From Candidatus Zixiibacteriota bacterium (GTDB taxonomy: Bacteria; Zixibacteria; MSB-5A5; GN15; PGXB01), in the NCBI GenBank assembly GCA_030642025.1, contig DAOWOO010000020.1, positions 1 through 10,646 on the forward strand: a stretch of DNA of 10,646 nucleotides. Direction: 5' to 3'. A program made the translations under genes and the position numbers. Positions 1-6,779 of the stretch are shown here, in pieces. Every line of letters begins with the position of its first letter. Position 1 is the first letter of the stretch. The notes below the pieces were generated by a model that was not told the DNA's origin, searched no databases, and saw only the letters and a program-made list of their open reading frames with translations.

Positions 1-10
1 AGACCGAAGA

Positions 11-28
11 CCAAAAGCATACTTTTGG
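11..28 (-). other. Inverted repeat abutting the tRNA 3' end
   Basis: A perfect 7-bp inverted repeat (CCAAAAG, 4-nt loop, CTTTTGG) begins with the encoded CCA of the tRNA and extends into the trailer. It lacks a clear T-tract, so it is a poor intrinsic terminator. It could sequester the CCA end in the precursor until the trailer is removed, or it could be chance. The symmetry is visible; a role is inference. Confidence 0.3.
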
Positions 29-99
29 CTGGGGGACAGGGATTCGAACCCCGATACTACGGTCCAGAGCCGCATGTCCTGCCATTGGACGATCCCCCA
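26..99 (-). tRNA. tRNA-Gln (anticodon CUG), CCA encoded
   Basis: Read on the minus strand the cloverleaf is complete: a 7-bp acceptor stem (TGGGGGA with TCCCCCA), a 4-bp D stem (GTCC/GGAC), a 5-bp anticodon stem with loop CTCTGGA, a 4-nt variable loop, and a T stem closing TTCGAAT with one G-T wobble. The loop gives anticodon CTG, which reads CAG (Gln). The U1-A72 pair and discriminator G73 are the known identity hallmarks of glutamine tRNA. The 3' CCA is encoded at 28-26. The gene follows the thiamine-pyrophosphokinase-like gene on the same strand but has its own promoter at 158-185. Confidence 0.96.
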
Positions 100-157
100 G
101 TCCAATCTGGTGAAAAACCCGGATTGCCATGTTGCGCCCGGATTTGTATTGGCCGAC

Positions 158-185
158 AATATATATTTCTCGTCCGTTTTGTCAA
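158..185 (-). promoter_or_regulatory. Sigma-70-type promoter for tRNA-Gln
   Basis: On the minus strand there is an exact TTGACA (185-180), a 16-bp spacer and TATATT (163-158). This predicts a start near 151 and a leader of about 50 nt before the tRNA at 99. The leader carries the octamer AATCCGGG twice. The promoter starts only 32 bp after the stop of the upstream gene. Confidence 0.6.
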
Positions 186-216
186 CAATTTGATTATATT
201 AAAGAAGAATTTTCGA

Positions 217-879
217 CTATTTACGAACAATCGCCACAATCGCCCGGCCCGTGACCTTAATTCTTGCCCTTCTTCCGGTGAATCGGTTACGTAATGTCAG
301 CGTATCGCCGAATTTAAGCCTTCGTTTTGGAGCAGGATATAATAACCCGGAATATTCAATCCGGCAACTGTCTGACAGCGGAATTACCGACAGGAAATTG
401 CCCTTTTTTGACATTAATGTAAGTTCCCGATTTTCCACCAGTTGCGCCTCCCAGTCGGGGCTGATCAGCTTTGCAGAAACATTGGTTCTATTTCTCCTGT
501 TAAACCTGCAGACAAGATCAAGAAGCAGGACATTTCCAATAGTGTGGTCAATCTCCGATCGGCTGACCGCGCCGCAGATTTCAATATCGGATGCTCCTCG
601 TTCTAATGCCAATTCCAGCGCCAGTTGGGTGTCGGTTTTGTCTTTCTCGGGCGGGTGCGTTATCAGTTCAACATCCTGAAGATACCTTTTTGACAGTCTG
701 GGGGCCGAGTCCAAATCACCGATTAAAATATCCGGCTTTATATTATTCCTCAGGAAAAAGCGGACTCCGCCATCAACAGCCACTGTAACTGCGCCTCGGA
801 GCCGTTTCAAATAGAAATCAATTTCACGGCGAACATATCTATGATGCAAAAACAGGATGTATCTTTTTTTTTGTGCCAT
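217..879 (-). CDS. Thiamine pyrophosphokinase-like protein
   Basis: A 220-aa protein matching the thiamine pyrophosphokinase family, which transfers pyrophosphate from ATP to thiamine to make thiamine diphosphate in the cytoplasm. Visible family motifs: VAVDGG (33-38), PDILIGDLDS (49-58, with D55 and D57 as in the metal/ATP-binding GDxDS motif), PPEKDKTDTQLA (76-87), and IDHTIGN (110-116). The C-terminal beta domain (about 160-220) fits the thiamine-binding half. Two usual signatures are altered: the glycine-rich GGR before DH reads RSE (107-109), and the C-terminal SN motif reads RN (197-198). The specificity is therefore uncertain. I chose the ATG at 879 because AGGA lies 5 nt upstream; an in-frame ATG at 906 has no ribosome-binding site. 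This is the last gene of the minus-strand operon, 40 nt after the membrane protein stop. Confidence 0.82.
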   Translation of the reverse strand: MAQKKRYILFLHHRYVRREIDFYLKRLRGAVTVAVDGGVRFFLRNNIKPDILIGDLDSAPRLSKRYLQDVELITHPPEKDKTDTQLALELALERGASDIEICGAVSRSEIDHTIGNVLLLDLVCRFNRRNRTNVSAKLISPDWEAQLVENRELTLMSKKGNFLSVIPLSDSCRIEYSGLLYPAPKRRLKFGDTLTLRNRFTGRRARIKVTGRAIVAIVRK

Positions 880-919
880 ACCCTTCCTATAATATGAACC
901 TGACATTCCAAAAGTTAAT

Positions 920-3052
920 CTATGAAGAAATCAAGGCTCCCGCAAGGGCAACAGTCACCAGCGCAATGGATGAATAAATAATCCATGCCACTCCGATCAG
1001 TGGCAGAAGAATCGTCATTGTGATTAATGCACCTGCCGATGAGCCGATCAGATCCATGGCATATCCGATACCGCGATTAGCTCCGCTCCTGCCGAAATAG
1101 TATCGCCGGGTGGCCGCCGTGAACAGCGATCCGGTTGCGGCCGCCACCGTAAACAGAAACAGACCGTGATACAAAAGCAGGGCGCCGGAGTCAACCGTGT
1201 CATATGTTGAGGCAAATAATAATGCCGCCGTCAATAAGAGCAGGAGAGCCGGGTATTCCATATTGTCCCGGTCAAACCGCGCCGTATAATATGTTCCCGC
1301 CGCCAGGCCGAGCATGAAAGCGCCGATCAGCGCACTCAATTCCGAGTATAATGTTCCTGCCTGAGATTGATACAGGTAGAATGAAAGCAGTTCAAGCGTA
1401 AGTGAAACGAGTCCCGCAGTAAAGTATAAAAACAGGCTGAAGGTGCGCCTTCGGCTGGCCTTTAAAAGAGTGGTCGTAGCAAACAGTACAATTAAAACAG
1501 GTATAATCCAGAGCCAGTGAGAACCCTTCAGGATAAACGGGATTATTGTCGTATCATAACCGTGTGCACGCGATCGGTACAACGCCTGGTAATGCGGTAA
1601 TACCGGTTTTATGATTGAGTTGATTTGAAAACCGGAGTCGATGACTTCGGTCAGACGTGCGGTTTTTATATCATTTAATCTGTTCTGTATTTGATAATCA
1701 GTCAGATACAGAGGATTGTATTTCATATTATTAGCTCGAGACATCAGCGTTTCAGGGGATAGTGTTAAAATCGCCGAGTCATCCGACGCAAATATGCCGG
1801 TTGTTTCGCCCGGCCAAAGAACAATATGTCGGAATACCCGGCCCAGGGTGCTATGTATGATTGACAAAAGCACTCTTTTTTCAGGTAGAATATACCTGTC
1901 GGTGTCATAATGTGCCGGGATGTATAAAACGCCGTCGTCTTTCATGACAACTCTCAGCGATGACAGGAAAGATGGCGTCAGAAACCGGGATGTTTTATAA
2001 CTGTCCGGTTCGCCGATTGCAAGAATTACTATATCATATTTGTTTAAAAGGTTCCCTTTTCTGAAGAATCTGACCGGATCAGAGTCGATTCGATTTATAT
2101 TATCGAATATTGTGAATATGTCATTCAACTCATATGAAAGAAGTCGTCGAGGGTCGATGGCGGTTAGTTTGATACCGGGGAAACTGTCGCATAATTGCAT
2201 GATACCGAACTCCGCCCGGCCGATGAATAATATATTCTCAGCTTCAGGTTTAAATAGTAACGGTGGGATAAAAACATTTTCAGCCCGTTCCAAATCAGGG
2301 AAGGCGCTTTCGACAGCATTATCGGTTACGAGATATAAATCACCTCCCCGTGAAAGTATCGTTTGATGTCCGTAATGAGTGTCGAATGATTTTTCAACAG
2401 TATATGATTCATACCGGATTGAATCGATATAACCGTCCATGGCAGCACCTGAAAGGTATATGCCAAAAAGCGCCAATATCAGTATAACAGAGATTAATGC
2501 CGATCCTTTTTTTGTTAATGGCACATACCGTAATACCGGTACGGAAATACCGAGGAACAGGGAGATTGGGAATGTCGAGAGTACATTGCCGATCAACAGC
2601 GCCAGTAGCAAGCCGCCCACGAAGGCGCCGATGCCCTCATACAGGTAAACCCGGATGATTGACTCCGACGGTCGATATCCCTCGCGGTTTATTACCGGGA
2701 AAAGCCAGCCGGATATTATCCCGACCGGCATCATGAGGATTATCGAGAATATCGTGGCCTGTGTGAGGGGTATTACTTCTCCCGCTATGCCGCTGAGCGC
2801 CAGCGGTGCGAAACGGACGGCGATAATTGTCATCGGCAATAGAATTACGCCAGTGACAAACAGAACCCCCGATTTGACGGCAACCTTTTTTAAGCCCCCG
2901 ATAAATGCTCCGGCCGCCACCGCGATAAGCCATCCGAAAAGCGCCATTCCGATAAGAAGTTCGTCGCCGTTGAATGATGAAATAAGTTCGCGAAGAATCA
3001 GTACCTGTCCGCCGATAGAAAAATATCCGAGCAGAAATGCTTTCTTTTTCAT
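920..3052 (-). CDS. Polytopic membrane protein with degenerate spermidine-synthase-like domain
   Basis: A 710-aa protein of three parts. The N-terminus (about 1-202) has roughly seven hydrophobic segments, beginning with a RELISSFNGDELLIGMALFGW-like stretch (21-41) typical of fused membrane/spermidine-synthase proteins. The middle (about 210-490) is soluble and follows the aminopropyltransferase/SAM Rossmann fold: YGHQTILSRGGDLYLVTD (227-244), ILFIGRAEFG (274-283), TAIDPR (297-302), YDIVILAIGEPDS (339-351). The C-terminus (about 511-708) has some seven more segments. Known catalytic features are missing: the GGGDGG loop reads IGRAEFG, and the DSTDP-type catalytic aspartate position reads A345. 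It is therefore unlikely to make spermidine and more likely binds a nucleoside ligand or serves as a membrane scaffold or transporter. The start codon overlaps the radical SAM gene stop by 1 nt (TGATG), with no strong ribosome-binding site, suggesting translational coupling. Confidence 0.8.
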   Translation of the reverse strand: MKKKAFLLGYFSIGGQVLILRELISSFNGDELLIGMALFGWLIAVAAGAFIGGLKKVAVKSGVLFVTGVILLPMTIIAVRFAPLALSGIAGEVIPLTQATIFSIILMMPVGIISGWLFPVINREGYRPSESIIRVYLYEGIGAFVGGLLLALLIGNVLSTFPISLFLGISVPVLRYVPLTKKGSALISVILILALFGIYLSGAAMDGYIDSIRYESYTVEKSFDTHYGHQTILSRGGDLYLVTDNAVESAFPDLERAENVFIPPLLFKPEAENILFIGRAEFGIMQLCDSFPGIKLTAIDPRRLLSYELNDIFTIFDNINRIDSDPVRFFRKGNLLNKYDIVILAIGEPDSYKTSRFLTPSFLSSLRVVMKDDGVLYIPAHYDTDRYILPEKRVLLSIIHSTLGRVFRHIVLWPGETTGIFASDDSAILTLSPETLMSRANNMKYNPLYLTDYQIQNRLNDIKTARLTEVIDSGFQINSIIKPVLPHYQALYRSRAHGYDTTIIPFILKGSHWLWIIPVLIVLFATTTLLKASRRRTFSLFLYFTAGLVSLTLELLSFYLYQSQAGTLYSELSALIGAFMLGLAAGTYYTARFDRDNMEYPALLLLLTAALLFASTYDTVDSGALLLYHGLFLFTVAAATGSLFTAATRRYYFGRSGANRGIGYAMDLIGSSAGALITMTILLPLIGVAWIIYSSIALVTVALAGALISS

Positions 3053-4191
3053 CAGAACCGACCGGGAATTTCATTATCGCAATACTTGCACCGGTTGCCC
3101 TTGAGATTGTATTGCCTGATCCGATAACCGTTCCGATCAATTACCTTTTTACCGCAGGAAGGACAGTAAGTCGATTCCGCCGGGTGGCCGCGGACATTCC
3201 CGATATAGACATATTCCAGCCCTTCGGCGCGGCAGATATTCCAGGCTGTTTCAAGTGTGGATATCGGAGTCGGGGGAAGGTTCTTCAGTAGATACTGGGG
3301 GTGAAACCGTGAAAAATGTAACGGAACATCGGTGCCCAGGTTGGCCTTAATCCACCGGGCCAGTTCCTTGAATTCGGATTCGGTGTCATTCAATGTCGGG
3401 ACAACCAGGTAAACGATTTCCAGCCAGACGCCTGATTTTCTTGTCTGCACCAGCCCGTCGAGGACCGGTTTCAATTCGGCGTTGACAATATCACGGTAGT
3501 AATTTTCCCGGATAGCTTTCAAATCGACCTTTACAGCATCCAGGTGCACCAGAAGATCAGCCAGCGGCTTTTCCTCGATGTACCCGCCGGTAATCATTAC
3601 CGATTTAATATCATTCTTATGGCCCAGTACGGTGGTGTCGTACATGTACTCATAAAAAACAATCGGCTCAGAGTATGTATAGGCAATGGTCGGCACCTTG
3701 CGGGAGGTACAAACGTCCACGACCGCCGCCGGTGACAGGTCGATATTATCGGTTTGCTCCGGTCGAACCTGGGATATTTCCCAGTTCTGACAGAATTTGC
3801 AGTTGGAATTGCATCCCGCGGTAGCCAGAGAAAAGGCCGTTGTTCCCGGATGGAAATGAAACAGGGGCTTTTTTTCAATCGGGTCGATATTCAAAGAACA
3901 GGGGAGACCGTAAACCAGGGTAATATATTTATCTTTTTGATTTTCTCTGACCCCGCAGTACCCCCGTTCCAGATCGGTGACCATGCAATGGCGCGGGCAG
4001 AGTTCACATTCGATACCGCCGTCTTTTAGTTTTTTATAGTATCTGGCTTCAACATTGGAAAGCTTTTTGGTGTAATCAAAAGCGGCCGCATTCTGTATGC
4101 CGCCAAGGATATCAGGTAATAGCCCGGTTTGCGATGCTGCCGTCACGCAGGTCGTGCATCCCATGCATTTTAAAAACAAGCGGCGCTCCAT
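3052..4191 (-). CDS. amrS: AmmeMemoRadiSam system radical SAM enzyme with twin-arginine N-terminus
   Basis: A 379-aa radical SAM enzyme. The SAM-binding 4Fe-4S triad is C127-x3-C131-x2-C134. Before it lies the AmrS-type cysteine block C62, C65, C69 and C79 (CELCPRHC then GYCG), and after the barrel a C-terminal zinc-ribbon-like pair, CPSC (343-346) and CKYC (368-371). The N-terminus has an exact twin-arginine core RRLFLK (3-8) followed by a weakly hydrophobic stretch containing CMGCTTC (9-15), so Tat export or anchoring is predicted by motif. The family is named for co-occurrence with Memo-like and AMMECR1-like proteins, which here lie divergently at 5207-6721. The substrate is not evident. 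The ATG overlaps the upstream stop (TAATG); GGGGAG lies 9 nt upstream. Confidence 0.9.
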   Translation of the reverse strand: MERRLFLKCMGCTTCVTAASQTGLLPDILGGIQNAAAFDYTKKLSNVEARYYKKLKDGGIECELCPRHCMVTDLERGYCGVRENQKDKYITLVYGLPCSLNIDPIEKKPLFHFHPGTTAFSLATAGCNSNCKFCQNWEISQVRPEQTDNIDLSPAAVVDVCTSRKVPTIAYTYSEPIVFYEYMYDTTVLGHKNDIKSVMITGGYIEEKPLADLLVHLDAVKVDLKAIRENYYRDIVNAELKPVLDGLVQTRKSGVWLEIVYLVVPTLNDTESEFKELARWIKANLGTDVPLHFSRFHPQYLLKNLPPTPISTLETAWNICRAEGLEYVYIGNVRGHPAESTYCPSCGKKVIDRNGYRIRQYNLKGNRCKYCDNEIPGRF

Positions 4192-5111
4192 TATAATAAA
4201 CTCCCCGGTCGGCTTTTGCCTTCCCTGCCGACGTCTATTACTTTAATTTTGATTTTATCCAATTTATCCATGCCAAGTTTCAATAATGCGGCAGTTTTAA
4301 GGTATTTAACGGATCTCCCGACTTTCTCCAGAGGAGGCAGACTGTTAATTCTTCTAAAATACTCCAATATCTCAAGGCCGACCCGGTCAACGGCGACCGG
4401 ATCTTCGGAAATAAGAATCCCCCCGTAATATGCCATATAACGGCTGTCGAAACCGGGACCGCCGTTGTACTGAACCATAATAGCGTCTATGATTGTCAAA
4501 CGGTTCTTTTTTCTGATCGGCTCAAGATTGGAAATATTAGCGGCATATGGATCACAGTTGTTGTCATGATACTTATTGGGATTATGAACAGCGCCGTACA
4601 TATTTTTAAGACCGCCCGACAATCCGGCAATTGAGTGATCTTTCAGTACCGGCAAATTGATATTATAGTCAATCATGTCGGTCAGGATACGGCTGATAAG
4701 CGAATTGACCCCGTCCGAGGAGTAGAAAGCTCGGCTGTAACCGACACCATTGCTGTCGGTTCCGAGAATCCGTCGGCCGAAAGATGAGGCATTCAGCTTA
4801 TACCCGGCGGAGGATAGTTCACGGTTGCTTCGTTCCCAGACAATGATATTGTTTTCCTCTATGCCTGATTCCTTTAACAGTTCGGAAAGGGCATCAACCA
4901 GGGTTGGCGTGGTTGAATTCAGCCTGCCGGCTAGGCAGTTGGTTTTCATCCCAACCCGACCTCCCGGGAATAGCCGAGCCAGACAGCCGGATGGGTTTTT
5001 ATCCTCGGTCAACAGCCTCAATCCTTCATTAAGCAAAGTTTTGTACTTTTCCGAATCGGGCTTTTTGCCTGGATTCCCGCCGGTTGATTTGACAACGATA
5101 ACAGTACTCAT
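4191..5111 (-). CDS. DUF362 domain-containing protein
   Basis: A 306-aa protein of the DUF362 family. Recognisable segments are GGRVGMKTN (50-58), TTPTLVDAL (67-75), the LKDHS...GGLKNMYGAVHN block (156-177) and the C-terminal GGILISEDPVAVDRVG (230-245). There is no signal peptide and no transmembrane segment, so it is probably cytoplasmic. The ferredoxin-like CxxC clusters found in some DUF362 proteins are absent; only C43, C59 and C186 are present. It is the first gene of the minus-strand operon and overlaps the radical SAM gene by 1 nt, which argues for a role alongside that enzyme. The biochemical function is unknown to me. There is no Shine-Dalgarno before the ATG, and the promoter lies so close that the mRNA may be leaderless. 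Confidence 0.85.
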   Translation of the reverse strand: MSTVIVVKSTGGNPGKKPDSEKYKTLLNEGLRLLTEDKNPSGCLARLFPGGRVGMKTNCLAGRLNSTTPTLVDALSELLKESGIEENNIIVWERSNRELSSAGYKLNASSFGRRILGTDSNGVGYSRAFYSSDGVNSLISRILTDMIDYNINLPVLKDHSIAGLSGGLKNMYGAVHNPNKYHDNNCDPYAANISNLEPIRKKNRLTIIDAIMVQYNGGPGFDSRYMAYYGGILISEDPVAVDRVGLEILEYFRRINSLPPLEKVGRSVKYLKTAALLKLGMDKLDKIKIKVIDVGREGKSRPGSLL

Positions 5112-5117
5112 CTAATT

Positions 5118-5148
5118 TATATACAACGGTTTTGGGCGAATCTGTCAA
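5118..5148 (-). promoter_or_regulatory. Promoter of the minus-strand DUF362-amrS operon
   Basis: Minus strand: exact TTGACA at 5148-5143, then a 17-bp spacer to TGTATA (5125-5120), or 19 bp to TATATA (5123-5118). Either places transcription initiation at or within a few bases of the DUF362 ATG at 5111, and the bases between (AAATTAG) contain no Shine-Dalgarno. Confidence 0.55.
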
Positions 5149-5159
5149 TACTTTTTTGC

Positions 5160-5188
5160 TTGACCATGTCTCTAAACAGCCGTATCCT
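5160..5188 (+). promoter_or_regulatory. Candidate promoter of the Memo-AMMECR1 fusion gene
   Basis: Plus strand: TTGACC (5160-5165), 17-bp spacer, TATCCT (5183-5188). The two -35 boxes of this divergent pair are only 11 bp apart. Initiation would fall near 5195, leaving a very short leader if the ATG at 5207 is used and about 27 nt if the ATG at 5222 is used. The -10 box is weak (4 of 6 consensus bases). Confidence 0.4.
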
Positions 5189-5193
5189 ATAAA

Positions 5194-5199
5194 AAGGTG
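5194..5199 (+). promoter_or_regulatory. Ribosome-binding site selecting ATG 5207
   Basis: AAGGTG lies 7 nt before ATG 5207. A second candidate, AGGA at 5212-5215, lies 6 nt before ATG 5222. Both starts keep the same signal peptide, so the choice changes only five residues. An upstream in-frame ATG at 5132 lies ahead of the promoter and would put 25 charged and polar residues before the signal peptide, so it was not used. Confidence 0.5.
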
Positions 5200-5206
5200 T
5201 ATTAGT

Positions 5207-6721
5207 ATGTCAGGAAAGATCATGTTTAAAGCTCTGGCGGCTCTTGTAATCGTTTGTATTGCAGGTGCTTATGCATCGGAGCGGGAACCGGCGGTGTCCG
5301 GCATGTTTTACCCGTCGGATTCGGCCCAATTATCTCGGAATATCAGGTCCCATCTTGATAATATCACCAATCTGCCTGATATTGACGGACGCATAATCGC
5401 TCTGATTGTGCCTCATGCCGGAATTGTTTACTCCGGTCAGATTGCCGCATATTCGTACAAGTTGCTTGAGAGTTCAAGTATAGACAGAGTCATTCTTTGC
5501 GGCCCGTCGCATCGTTATCCGTTTAGCGGCTTATCTGTTTATGGTCCCGGCATAGAATGGAAAACACCTCTGGGGAATATCGCATGCAACGATTCTCTTT
5601 GTAATAGGCTTTTGGATTATCATTCAAATATAAAGATTATCCCCGAAGCTCACAACCGGGAACACTGTCTTGAAGTGCAACTTCCGTACCTTCAGAGGGT
5701 ACTCCCCTATTTTACAATTGTCCCGATTATAATGGGCCGGCAGGATAGGATGACAGTTGAACTGTTGGCTGATGCCCTGGTATCATTGGAGCCGGATTCC
5801 ACGACGGTTATTGTCTCATCGACCGATTGGCAGCATTATCGTCCGGCTTCGGCCGGATGGCCGATGGATTCACTGGGTATTGATTGTCTTGTGAATCTGG
5901 ATTTCAACCGACTGCAGCGTTATTTGGATAATGGCAAGGTTGAGGCCTGCGGGGGCGGCCCGACTATCTCGGTGATAAAGGCGGCGGTAGCCCTCGGCGC
6001 CAACCGTGCAAAAATGCTGAAATACGGCGACTCCGGAGATCTGTCCGGAGATAAAAGCAAGGTTGTCGGCTATGTCGCGGCGGTGTTGTATAAGGCCGAT
6101 ACGGATTCAGACAGATCAACTGCACAGGCCTCACCTGAAAAAAAAGATGATCCGAAAGCCGATGAAGAACTACCTAAAATGCTTGGTTTGACAGATTCCG
6201 AAAAGGCCGAATTATTGAAAATAGCCCGGAAATCAATTGAAGAATATCTTGAATCCGCCGAGCTTCCGGAATTTGATGTTTCTGACAATCTAAGAAAATA
6301 CGGGGCCGCCTTTGTGACTCTTGAGAAGCAGGGAAGATTGCGCGGCTGTATCGGGCATACATCGGCATCGGAACCGCTATACGAGACAGTGTCAATGTGT
6401 GCTGTCCAGGCGGCGGTATCCGACCGGAGATTCACTCCGGTAAGCCGGGGAGAACTGGACAGTCTTCATATAGAAATCTCGGTTCTCTCACCAATGCAGC
6501 AGGTAAAAGCCTGGGATGAGATACAAATCGGCCGCGATGGCCTGATGATATTCAAGGGAGCCAATAGGGGGCTTCTACTCCCACAGGTTGCCTCCGATTA
6601 CGGCTGGAATACCGTAGAGTTCTTGGAGCAGACCTGCCGTAAGGCTGGTCTGGGGAAAAACGACTATATGTCGTCTGAAGCTGTTGTGTACAAATTCCAG
6701 GCGCTGATTTTCGGTGAGTAA
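5207..6721 (+). CDS. amrB-amrA: Exported Memo-like (AmrB) / AMMECR1-like (AmrA) fusion protein
   Basis: A 504-aa two-domain protein with a Sec-type signal peptide: K4 and K8, hydrophobic core about 9-20, AYA cleavage motif at 21-23. The mature protein is probably periplasmic. Residues about 28-297 are Memo-like (dioxygenase-fold family): IVPHAG (H70), GPSH (H102), EHCLEVQLPY (152-161), SSTDWQHY (204-211) and CGGGP (C248). H70, H102 and C248 correspond to the two His and one Cys metal ligands known in human MEMO1. A charged, low-complexity linker covers about 298-325. Residues about 327-504 are AMMECR1-like, with FVTL (369-372), LRGCIG (378-383), RRFTPV (407-412), EISVLSP (423-429) and GLLLPQVA (455-462). 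The two components are often separate genes; here they are one polypeptide. It is divergent from amrS. The ATG at 5222 is an alternative start. Confidence 0.92.
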   Translation: MSGKIMFKALAALVIVCIAGAYASEREPAVSGMFYPSDSAQLSRNIRSHLDNITNLPDIDGRIIALIVPHAGIVYSGQIAAYSYKLLESSSIDRVILCGPSHRYPFSGLSVYGPGIEWKTPLGNIACNDSLCNRLLDYHSNIKIIPEAHNREHCLEVQLPYLQRVLPYFTIVPIIMGRQDRMTVELLADALVSLEPDSTTVIVSSTDWQHYRPASAGWPMDSLGIDCLVNLDFNRLQRYLDNGKVEACGGGPTISVIKAAVALGANRAKMLKYGDSGDLSGDKSKVVGYVAAVLYKADTDSDRSTAQASPEKKDDPKADEELPKMLGLTDSEKAELLKIARKSIEEYLESAELPEFDVSDNLRKYGAAFVTLEKQGRLRGCIGHTSASEPLYETVSMCAVQAAVSDRRFTPVSRGELDSLHIEISVLSPMQQVKAWDEIQIGRDGLMIFKGANRGLLLPQVASDYGWNTVEFLEQTCRKAGLGKNDYMSSEAVVYKFQALIFGE

Positions 6722-6729
6722 ACGGCGGC

Positions 6730-6758
6730 TTGACAATAATGCGGGGGTTGGTTATGAT
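6730..6758 (+). promoter_or_regulatory. Near-consensus sigma-70 promoter of the right-hand operon
   Basis: Exact TTGACA (6730-6735), 17-bp spacer, TATGAT (6753-6758), starting 8 bp after the stop of the fusion gene. Initiation near 6765 gives a leader of about 15 nt that still contains AAGGAG (6769-6774), 5 nt before the ATG at 6780. No intrinsic terminator is visible between the fusion gene and this promoter, so read-through is possible. Confidence 0.7.
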
Positions 6759-6779
6759 ACAAGATTTTAAGGAGATGAT

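Noticed and set aside
880..906. Nine-residue N-terminal extension of the pyrophosphokinase from ATG 906
   Set aside because: There is no Shine-Dalgarno before it, while ATG 879 has AGGA at 5 nt and the family does not need the extension.
920..3052. Functional spermidine synthase
   Set aside because: The SAM-binding glycine loop and the catalytic aspartate are both replaced, so only the fold is claimed.
2637..3140. Long alternative frames opposite or beside the membrane protein gene (for example 2637-3140 minus and 2655-3104 plus)
   Set aside because: They lie within a well-supported gene, lack ribosome-binding sites and encode proline/arginine-rich sequence typical of shadow frames.
5132..5206. 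Longer start for the Memo-AMMECR1 fusion at ATG 5132
   Set aside because: It would translate through the promoter elements and place 25 polar residues ahead of a clear signal peptide. The ATGs at 5207 and 5222 have ribosome-binding sites.
6031..6050. Perfect 7-bp inverted repeat CTCCGGA / TCCGGAG within the fusion gene, terminator-like
   Set aside because: It lies inside the conserved GDSGD coding segment of the Memo domain and is not followed by a T-tract, so codon constraint and chance explain it.
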